Below, piece by piece: positions 56,347-64,000 of a DNA stretch of 64,000 bases (positions are counted from its first letter, which is position 1; every line of letters begins with the position of its first letter). This stretch comes from Pontibacter cellulosilyticus. GTDB taxonomy: Bacteria; Bacteroidota; Bacteroidia; Cytophagales; Hymenobacteraceae. The notes below the pieces were generated by a model. That model worked only from the letters and a program-made list of their open reading frames with translations, was not told the DNA's origin and did no database searches. Made by a program: the position numbers and the translations under genes. The stretch covers positions 268,273-332,272 of the forward strand of contig NZ_JACRVF010000002.1 in NCBI RefSeq assembly GCF_014306105.1, in the 5' to 3' direction.

Positions 56347-58425
56347 TTATGTACGACTTGGTTCGTCGTTTTGTTGAGTCGGTTTAAATTTAATAACAAG
56401 CAACGTTTGGTCATCATATAAGTTGCCCGGCCCGGTAAAATCTTCCAGGTCATTAATAATGGCGCACTTGATGTCCTCGGCTTCGAGGTGATATGTCTGT
56501 GTGAGCATGTACTTCAGGCGATCCTCGCCATATTCTTCGTTGTCCGGACTGCGTGCCTCTACAATCCCGTCGGTGTAGATTACCATCACATCGTTCGGGT
56601 TATAGTCGTAGTACATCTCGCGCACGTGATTGTTGTAGCTCTTATCCCGGATAATGCCTAGCCCCAGTCCCTCTGTCTGAAAGTAAAAAACGTCTTCCAT
56701 CATCGAGTTATAGTATAAGGTATGGCAGTGGCCAGCGCGGGCAAACATAAAGCCCTTCATCCTGTAATCGATGATGTAGAGGGCTGATGTAATAAAGGAT
56801 GTCTTCTCGATACAGCGACTCAGGGCACTGTTGGCCTGCTTCATAAACTCACTTGGCGGCATGTCCTGCTGCATAAGCCCATGGAAAATACCCTTCATCT
56901 GCGCCATATGGAAGGCCGCCGAAATACCCTTGCCCGACACGTCTCCTATTATAATAGCAATACGTGACTCGCTTAGTTGCAGGAAGTCGTAAAAGTCGCC
57001 TCCTACTTCTTTCGCTGCCACAGCATGCGTGCTGATTTCAAACCAGCTGTCAGTAGGGAATGTTTTCGGGATAAGGCTTTCCTGTACCTGCGTGGCAATT
57101 TTTAACTCTTCCTTGTAGCGTTCGTTCAGCAGCGACTCATTTACCAGGCGCAGGTTTTCAATAGTAAGTATGGTCTGACTGGTAAAGGTGCGCAGCACGT
57201 TTGTGGTTTCACGGTCAAAGCCCTGCTCAATATCCTTCAGCAAGTATAGAATTCCGAATAAGTGATTCTTAGATTTGATCGGAAGTATGATCAGTGATTT
57301 CCAGGGCAACGTAAGGTCTCTGAAGCCGGGGTTGCGGTCCAGGTTATTGTTAATGTAATCGATGTTCTGGATGTTGTAGGCCAGCAGCAAATGCCGGATG
57401 CGGGTAATCTGCTCTGCATTTATACTTAGCAGGTGCGTTACTTGCGGCTCACTGTTGCGGATAAGCTCGAACCAAGCAGCGCTTGCATCAGATGCTTTAA
57501 TGGTGCTCTCGAACAGCATATCATACACCTGCGACTCGCTTTGCCCTTGCTGTATAGACTGGCTCAGGCGCTGGAAGTTTAGCAGGTCTTCGCTCTTCTG
57601 CTCGAACACACTGGATGTTGGCAAACTGAACAACGACACCAAGAAAGCAGCTAAAGTATAAAGCCCTACGAACAGCATGGCTAGCAATAGGAACCCAACA
57701 TCTGTGTAGTCAATTACCAGGTCAGGGCTATCAGCAAACTGTCGGAAAAAGTTTATGAAAATGTAGCAGCTGAGCAGTATGGCTCCCAGCAGTACCAGCG
57801 ATCTGCTTTTGTTGTTGAAGGTGAGGTACGCTACCCACTTTAAGTTTGTGCATAGAAACAGGATATAGAAACTGAGCAGCGCCAGCAGCGGCAGGAAAAT
57901 ATAGCTGGTGTAGTTAAAGTTAAGCAGCGTGAGCAACAGTGTGCCAAAGATCAATAGCTCAAACCAGTCCCAGGCTATCTGCAGGAACTTGTTTTTGTGG
58001 TACAGCAACAATTGTCGCCAAATATAAAATGCCTTTGCCAGGAATATGATCAACAAGCCAAAGTTGATCTGGTACATTAAGTGCAGCAACGATGGAGAAT
58101 CGATGTTGGTATAGTTGGATATCAGCCGATAGCCCAGAAACAAGGCCACACTCAGGTAAGCCGCTACACCCGCCTTTGAGAACAAATGCCAGAGATAGCC
58201 AATAAAATCTATGCCTTTGAGGTTCTCGGAACTTAGCCGCTGGTACAGAAACACAGAGACGATAAAGATAACAATGAGGATGTTGTTAATAAAAGGCAGC
58301 GAGAACTTAACAGCGCCAGGTTGATTGATTGCCTCCGCCGTAATAAGAATATTAAGCAACAGCAGCATCCAGCTAACTACAGCCGTGGTTACTAATATGG
58401 ATTTTGCGTTTGTCTTGTATAGCAT
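56347..58425 (-). CDS. Membrane PP2C/SpoIIE-family phosphatase with GAF-like domain
   Basis: A protein of 692 residues from ATG 58425 (730 from 58539). About eight membrane helices occupy the first 280 residues. A GAF-like region follows (about 325-450, NPGFRDLTLPWKSLIILPIK, ending TSQTILTIENLRLV), then SpoIIE/RsbU PP2C (about 470-690) with metal-binding GGDFYDF, IIGDVSGKGISAAF and MVIYTDGIVEA. It probably dephosphorylates the STAS protein encoded next, making it the input of the switch. I prefer 58425 since the upstream stretch has no membrane or family features. Confidence 0.86.
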   Translation of the reverse strand: MLYKTNAKSILVTTAVVSWMLLLLNILITAEAINQPGAVKFSLPFINNILIVIFIVSVFLYQRLSSENLKGIDFIGYLWHLFSKAGVAAYLSVALFLGYRLISNYTNIDSPSLLHLMYQINFGLLIIFLAKAFYIWRQLLLYHKNKFLQIAWDWFELLIFGTLLLTLLNFNYTSYIFLPLLALLSFYILFLCTNLKWVAYLTFNNKSRSLVLLGAILLSCYIFINFFRQFADSPDLVIDYTDVGFLLLAMLFVGLYTLAAFLVSLFSLPTSSVFEQKSEDLLNFQRLSQSIQQGQSESQVYDMLFESTIKASDASAAWFELIRNSEPQVTHLLSINAEQITRIRHLLLAYNIQNIDYINNNLDRNPGFRDLTLPWKSLIILPIKSKNHLFGILYLLKDIEQGFDRETTNVLRTFTSQTILTIENLRLVNESLLNERYKEELKIATQVQESLIPKTFPTDSWFEISTHAVAAKEVGGDFYDFLQLSESRIAIIIGDVSGKGISAAFHMAQMKGIFHGLMQQDMPPSEFMKQANSALSRCIEKTSFITSALYIIDYRMKGFMFARAGHCHTLYYNSMMEDVFYFQTEGLGLGIIRDKSYNNHVREMYYDYNPNDVMVIYTDGIVEARSPDNEEYGEDRLKYMLTQTYHLEAEDIKCAIINDLEDFTGPGNLYDDQTLLVIKFKPTQQNDEPSRT

Positions 58426-58708
58426 AAAACGGAAAACCGTGCCCGTTGGAAAGGCGTTGCCTGATTGCTGCTTTTGATTGATTTTATAATGAAAGGTAAT
58501 AATTTTTTCTATCCCGCCTGTGCTCACGGTGAAAATCACATAGCATAACGTAAATATAATGGTTTTGGTTAAATAAGTTTAACGGGTAATGCAGCGGTTT
58601 CTTGCACTGCCACCACAACTATACTTCAATGTTCAAAGGCTGATCTGCGGGTTGCACGCGAATGATTAAATTCTGTGAAGTTTAACTGCCTCAGGTACTG
58701 CTTTAAAA

Positions 58709-58749
58709 CAAAAGCACCGCTGCATCATTACAATCCAGCGGTGCTTTTT
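58709..58749 (-). terminator. Terminator after guaB
   Basis: Perfect 13-bp stem AAAAGCACCGCTG/CAGCGGTGCTTTT (58710-58722 with 58736-58748), 13-nt loop. Confidence 0.85.
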
Positions 58750-58765
58750 ATACTTTAACCTATAC

Positions 58766-60322
<1,557 letters not shown>

Positions 60323-60383
60323 TTACCACTATTGGAGCTACATTAATAAGTTAATACGATGAGCAGGTTTCTTTTAGTATCGT

Positions 60384-60631
60384 GGACCAACCACCCCTAA
60401 CCCCTCCTTAACCAAAGAGGGGAGTTACAGCAATACCTTAGCAAAAGTATAAGCTCTGCGGCTCCTGCCAAACCTTTCTTCCACATAAAGTCTTACAAAA
60501 AGGTTAGCGGAGAGTTGAGAGTATACCGTTATAGAAAGTCATATGAGAAGAAGCTAGCTATTATGCTGGCAGAAAAAGAAGTAAGAACAAAGCTCCCCTA
60601 CTTGGTTAAGGAGGGGTAGGGGTGGTTGGCC
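60384..60631. repeat. MITE-like inverted-repeat element, copy D
   Basis: Arms 60384-60424 and 60593-60631 (about 40 bp) pair with few mismatches and carry the same CCAACCACCCCTAACCCCTC core as copy A. The 168-bp interior matches copy A in opposite orientation at 60558-60585 (CTATTATGCTGGCAGAAAAA, then GAAGTAAG) and 60438-60469. It fills most of the 421-bp gap between rhodanese and guaB genes; the remaining guaB leader has no clear promoter. Confidence 0.85.
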
Positions 60632-60656
60632 AACGGTATTGAAAGAAGTATAAACT

Positions 60657-60974
60657 CTAATACACCGCCATCCCTGGGTCTACCTGCGTGGCCCAGGCAT
60701 GTATACCGCCTTTTAGGTTGAGCAGGTTGTCATAGCCGAGGCGCTGCGTGAGGTAATTAATAGCCTGTGCGCTTCTGAAACCATGATGGCAGATAACCAC
60801 AACAGGAATGTCGCGCCGAACACGGCTAGATTGCTTTGGTAATTCGCCCAACGGTATAAGCTCACCGCCAAGGTTGCATATCTCAAACTCAGATGGCTCA
60901 CGCACATCTACCAGTTGTATTTTATTATTCCGGGCAAGCCGTTCTTTTAGCTCTATTGCTGTAATTTCGTCCAT
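60657..60974 (-). CDS. Single-domain rhodanese-like protein
   Basis: A 105-residue sulfurtransferase-fold protein. It has the VDVREPSEFEI motif and an active-site loop VVICHHGFRSAQA with the catalytic Cys followed by the six-residue loop of rhodaneses, and ends LKGGIHAWATQVDP. GlpE/PspE-like size. Cytoplasmic; sulfur donor and acceptor unknown. Confidence 0.92.
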   Translation of the reverse strand: MDEITAIELKERLARNNKIQLVDVREPSEFEICNLGGELIPLGELPKQSSRVRRDIPVVVICHHGFRSAQAINYLTQRLGYDNLLNLKGGIHAWATQVDPGMAVY

Positions 60975-61091
60975 GGTACTAATATGCCAAATGCTGTACT
61001 ATGATAGCGTGCCTTTGGCAGAGTTAAATTGATTTACAAACTTAGCAACGAATTTTCCTTTTTATAGCACCGCTGCACCAGGTATTACGCA

Positions 61092-61721
61092 ATGGATACA
61101 ACAAATATTTCACAAAGTATAATGGAAGCACTTAGCGCCATGAGCCTGTACGAACTTATTGGCGCCCTGACAGGTGTGGTTGGCGTGTGGCTGGCTGCCC
61201 GCCAAAGCGTCTGGACCTGGCCGGTAAGTCTTGTAAGTGTAGCCATGTATGTTATTGTGTTTTACGATGCCCGCCTTTATGCCGACATGGGCTTGAATGC
61301 CTTTTATGTGGTAACAAGCCTGTATGGATGGTATGTATGGCTCTATGGTGGCAAAGGCCACACCGAGCGCAAAGTAGGCCGTGTGGGCAAGCTGGAGATG
61401 CTGGTACTACTGGCTTTAGGTATTGCCTTTACATTAGGGCTGGGTTACTTCCTGGAGAATTATACCGATGCAGATTTATCTTACACCGACTCTGCTACAA
61501 CCGCAGTAAGCCTGATCGGCTACTGGATGATGGCCAAAAAGCAAATTGAAAACTGGATTGTTTGGCTGGTAGTGGATGTGGTATACGTGGGAGTTTACAC
61601 ATACAAAGATCTTTATATCACTGCAGTGCTTTACTTTATATTCCTGATTCTGTGTGTGGTTGGCTACCTGGACTGGAAAAAATCTCTGGAAGAAGACAAG
61701 AAAATGCAGCTTGTTCCCTAA
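61092..61721 (+). CDS. pnuC: Nicotinamide riboside transporter PnuC family
   Basis: A 209-residue membrane transporter with about seven hydrophobic helices. The Trp/Tyr-rich signature is visible: VWLAARQSVWTWPVSLVSVA, YADMGLNAFYVVTSLYGWYVW and the pair EDKK tail. PnuC moves nicotinamide riboside or, in some clades, thiamine (PnuT). No TPP riboswitch-sized leader or thiamine kinase gene is adjacent, favouring nicotinamide riboside, but this is inference. Confidence 0.92.
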   Translation: MDTTNISQSIMEALSAMSLYELIGALTGVVGVWLAARQSVWTWPVSLVSVAMYVIVFYDARLYADMGLNAFYVVTSLYGWYVWLYGGKGHTERKVGRVGKLEMLVLLALGIAFTLGLGYFLENYTDADLSYTDSATTAVSLIGYWMMAKKQIENWIVWLVVDVVYVGVYTYKDLYITAVLYFIFLILCVVGYLDWKKSLEEDKKMQLVP

Positions 61722-61852
61722 ATAAGTATTTTTGTACTATTTATACTGCAGATAAGTATAATCTGGCTGCAGACGCACTACGTACATATAGGTGATTTGA
61801 AAAACACCCTACGTTCAAGGGATGTATGTGTAACGATTAAATGTGACCGGAT

Positions 61853-62029
61853 ATGAAGCAAAAGAAGTTACAATTACCCGAAGAATTGAAGTACGAGAAC
61901 CGTCTGAAGTGGGGCTATGAATCGCCTGACGAACGGCCGAAGAAGATGCGGTTAAAACAACACGGTAATACAGTAGAAACAGAGCTGGAGGTTTATAACT
62001 TTTATGACTACAGTTTTTCAGAAAATTAA
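61853..62029 (+). CDS. Small basic/acidic protein of 58 residues, unknown
   Basis: ATG 61853 to TAA 62027-62029. The translation begins MKQKKLQLPEELKYENRLKW and ends FYDYSFSEN, with GYESPDERPKK between. Rich in Lys, Glu, Tyr, Leu; no membrane segment; third-position composition looks like its neighbours. It sits 131 bp after pnuC and a hairpin terminator follows about 110 bp later. No family recognised; could be spurious. Confidence 0.5.
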   Translation: MKQKKLQLPEELKYENRLKWGYESPDERPKKMRLKQHGNTVETELEVYNFYDYSFSEN

Positions 62030-62140
62030 GACTTATTGCTGATAATATTGTACTTATGTTATTGTTTTTAACGTCATAACACTTCTGTTCCCCACCTTTT
62101 TTACCCTCTTTACTCTAAATTTCTGTAAAAATTATCCAAT

Positions 62141-62183
62141 AACAGGTAGCTTTCGTTACAAATAACAAGCTACCTGTTTTTGC
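62141..62183 (+). terminator. Hairpin terminator
   Basis: Stem AACAGGTAGCT/AGCTACCTGTT (62141-62151 with 62168-62178), 16-nt loop, then TTTTTG. Fits the end of the transcript carrying the 58-residue gene (or pnuC). Confidence 0.75.
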
Positions 62184-62683
62184 TGTTGCTGGGTTGCAAC
62201 TTATTAAGAGCCAGTAGTCTATAAACAGTGGTTGCATCGTTTTTATGCAATCTGATACGGTAAAGCTTGTCAGGCCCTTGACTGGCTGATGAATGGTACA
62301 CGCGAAGTAGAACACTAACAAATTTATTGCACCCGATACAAAACTGTACGCCCTTTAACAACAGGTGTGCGAAGCCACTGGTACTGTTGCAGCTCTGATT
62401 CACCCCCTCAAGAGCTAAAATTTAAACAATAGCTAAAAATAGCACCATGATAAAATTCTGCCTTTTTAAAAAGGCAGGCTGTACTTCTTTTTGCCTATTT
62501 GCGCAGCCTCCTTAGTCAAACATGCCAGCTATCAATCTGGCCTTATCTCAGCTTTTGTAGAATCAATAGCGGTGTGACAGTCAGTTGTTTGTCATCTTAA
62601 CCAATTTAGGAAGCAACATTTAGCCGGAGCCTCACACCTCTAATCATTAAACAAACTTTTATGTCAACAAAACATTTACAATT
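62184..62683. other. 500-bp non-coding leader region before the adhesin gene
   Basis: No coding sequence supported; short minus-strand ORFs here look random. It contains one perfect palindrome (62458-62477) and is long for this genome, which fits a regulated promoter region for the large surface protein gene. I found no exact TTG-N20-TAnnTTTG promoter in it. Confidence 0.6.
62458..62477. repeat. 20-bp perfect palindrome upstream of adhesin gene
   Basis: CTGCCTTTTTAAAAAGGCAG is self-complementary over 20 bp and lies 206 bp upstream of the adhesin ATG. Could be a dimeric regulator site or a hairpin in a leader RNA. Confidence 0.5.
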
Positions 62684-64000
62684 ATGAAGAACTTTTCATG
62701 TTACACGAGTAGAACGGATCACGTTCTCTCGAAGCAGCTGCAGTTACTATGGCGTTATGCTATGGTTTTTGTAGCTGCTTTTTTCGTTATGAGTAATTAT
62801 GCAGTAGCTCAGAATGCAACGACAGACCTTACTAACTGCTATGGCAGCTGTACATCCAATGATTTTACAATCACTGAGGTGTTTTTAACTACTGATGCTG
62901 CTGGAACAGATAGAGTGGAAGCTGATGATTGCCTTGAAGGTGGAACAATACCTGTTTATCTAAATTTTACTTTTAGGAATAACACAAATAGTGACAGAAC
63001 AGGCATCTTCCTATCGGCTAATGTAAATGGAACCCCCTATAAGATATGCTTTCCAGGTTTACTGCCGAAGAAGCAGTCAACAACATACACTTATAGTACA
63101 TCTATAGATTGGGTATGTGGAACTAACCTTGTTTTGGAGAATACATTTGTGGGTTGGGGTAGTGCTGGTGAACAAGTTTGTTCAAATAGCTGCTCTCAGG
63201 CTACTCCATCAAAATGTAGAATGTTAGGAGATGTTATTGTAAATACACCGCTTATACCTGATTTCAGTTATGTACCTGAATGTGTAACAGGAGGCCAATT
63301 TGAAAGAGTTTGCTTTACAAACGAAACCACTGGAGGTTATCAAAACTATAGCTATGTATGGAACTTTGGAGATGGTACAACAAGTACACTAGAAAATCCT
63401 TGTCATACCTACACTTCAGAGGGGACATTTACTGTTAGTTTAACAGTTACTGACATAAGGTATGAGCTTGATGCCGATGGTAATGAAACGACTACTGAGA
63501 TTAGTAGAACAGTAAGGACTGAAACAAAACAAGTCGAGGTAAAGAGTTGCTGCCAGTTCTCAGTTACCTGCCCTAGTACAAATACTGATTTAGGAACGTT
63601 TAGCTGCTCAAACTTCAGTAGTATTCCTGCTCTTCCTACGACAGTAGCTGCAGCTAAAGCAGCTCCTTATAACATAGTGATAGGAGACAATCCATGTGAA
63701 GTTATTAAAGTTTCTAGTTCGGATAGCGAAACACCTAGCACTTGTAGTAGTGAAGATCAGAATATTACCCGTACTGTTACAATCTGGGATGATCTTAATG
63801 AAAATGATATAAAGGATGCAGGTGAGCCATCACAGGCCTGTACGTTTACATACACCGTTGTGGCTGACAAAACACCCCCAGTGATTTCGGTGACTGGCCA
63901 CACAGCAACTCTAGGCTGTAACCCGACTGCTTCAGAGATTACTGCTGCCTTCGGTACAGCAACAGCTTCTGACGGTTGCAGCGGCACAGCTTCCGTGACT
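62684..64000 (+). CDS. Large PKD-domain surface adhesin (partial, runs off the right edge)
   Basis: An open frame of 439 codons from ATG 62684 to the window end with no stop. The N-terminus is an exported signal (MKNFSCYTSRTDHVLSKQLQ, then a hydrophobic core ending NYAVAQ). A Cys-rich region follows (about 46-190), then one PKD domain (about 192-285) with WNFGDGTTSTLENPCHTYTS and GTFTVSLTVTD. From about 340 begin HYR/SprB-like sequences (DKTPPVISVTGHTATLGCNP, TASDGCSGTASVT). This resembles gliding/type IX-secreted giant adhesins of Bacteroidota. Secretion by T9SS is inferred; the C-terminal signal is outside the window. Confidence 0.85.
   Translation, partial: MKNFSCYTSRTDHVLSKQLQLLWRYAMVFVAAFFVMSNYAVAQNATTDLTNCYGSCTSNDFTITEVFLTTDAAGTDRVEADDCLEGGTIPVYLNFTFRNNTNSDRTGIFLSANVNGTPYKICFPGLLPKKQSTTYTYSTSIDWVCGTNLVLENTFVGWGSAGEQVCSNSCSQATPSKCRMLGDVIVNTPLIPDFSYVPECVTGGQFERVCFTNETTGGYQNYSYVWNFGDGTTSTLENPCHTYTSEGTFTVSLTVTDIRYELDADGNETTTEISRTVRTETKQVEVKSCCQFSVTCPSTNTDLGTFSCSNFSSIPALPTTVAAAKAAPYNIVIGDNPCEVIKVSSSDSETPSTCSSEDQNITRTVTIWDDLNENDIKDAGEPSQACTFTYTVVADKTPPVISVTGHTATLGCNPTASEITAAFGTATASDGCSGTASVT

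Noticed and set aside
60980..61091. A TPP riboswitch before pnuC.
   Set aside because: Only about 115 bp separate it from the rhodanese gene and no CTGAGA...ACC..GAACCTGATC core is present.
62115..62403. Two short minus-strand frames in the spacer before the adhesin.
   Set aside because: They overlap a terminator hairpin, have random-looking composition and no recognisable domains.

Overview
The window comes from the chromosome of a Bacteroidota bacterium, most likely order Cytophagales, family Hymenobacteraceae (Pontibacter-like). This rests on gene content and style: rplM-rpsI-rpsB-tsf and rpoA-rplQ-carA-eno-divIC gene orders, BlaI/BlaR1, SPOR-lipoprotein, DUF2490-like and DUF3108 proteins, a PKD-type giant surface protein, few visible Shine-Dalgarno sites, and promoters of the TTG-N20-TAnnTTTG type. 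The genus is inference. No rRNA, tRNA, CRISPR array, phage or transposase gene was found. The genes are mostly housekeeping, with coding on both strands.

Layout. 1-6.2 kb: end of rpoA, rplQ, carA, eno, a DivIC-like septum protein and an HscA-type Hsp70. 6.2-16.3 kb: a three-gene minus-strand operon (Ldh-type oxidoreductase, small membrane protein, secreted hydrolase), a large secreted TPR protein, a Ppx/GppA phosphatase, a glutamate-receptor-like potassium channel, an RlmI-like methyltransferase, dapF and an acetyltransferase. 16.5-27.4 kb: secA, deoC, a SPOR lipoprotein, an M20 amidohydrolase, an outer-membrane protein, Hsp20, an HtrA protease and an ALDH7-like dehydrogenase. 27.7-33.5 kb: ECF sigma/anti-sigma/surface-protein cassette, RidA, a membrane-anchored MutS-like ATPase and two small unknown genes. 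33.6-38.5 kb: ribosomal operon and a BlaI/BlaR1-like pair with a three-box operator array. 38.7-49.4 kb: ABC permease, quinone reductase, RluA-type synthase, PhoB/PhoR-like pair, DUF3108 protein, recA, an outer-membrane protein, an acetyltransferase and an SDR. 50.1-58.4 kb: minus-strand envelope and signalling genes: MoxR, SurA-like PPIase, a PPIase with an inserted OmpA domain, and a PP2C/STAS/RsbW partner-switching module. 58.7-64 kb: guaB, rhodanese, pnuC, a 58-residue small gene, and the start of a giant PKD adhesin running off the right edge.

How genes work together: several clusters deal with envelope biogenesis and quality control (secA, SurA-like and PPIase-OmpA chaperones, HtrA, Hsp20, SPOR lipoprotein) and with signal transduction across the membrane (BlaR1/BlaI, PhoR/PhoB, ECF sigma/anti-sigma, PP2C/STAS/RsbW, receptor channel).

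Non-coding structure is the most unusual part. The heptamer AAGTATA/TATACTT occurs roughly 125 times by hand count, about ten times the base-composition expectation, through genes and spacers, but is missing from the ribosomal operon and the terminal adhesin. Several families of palindromic intergenic elements are present, including a MITE-like family of about 225-250 bp with 40-45 bp inverted arms and a shared interior (copies near 11.3, 60.5 kb, remnants near 27.5 and 49.7 kb), a 27-bp inverted-repeat family (32.7, 41.2 kb), and a stack of different palindromes at 49.56-49.90 kb.
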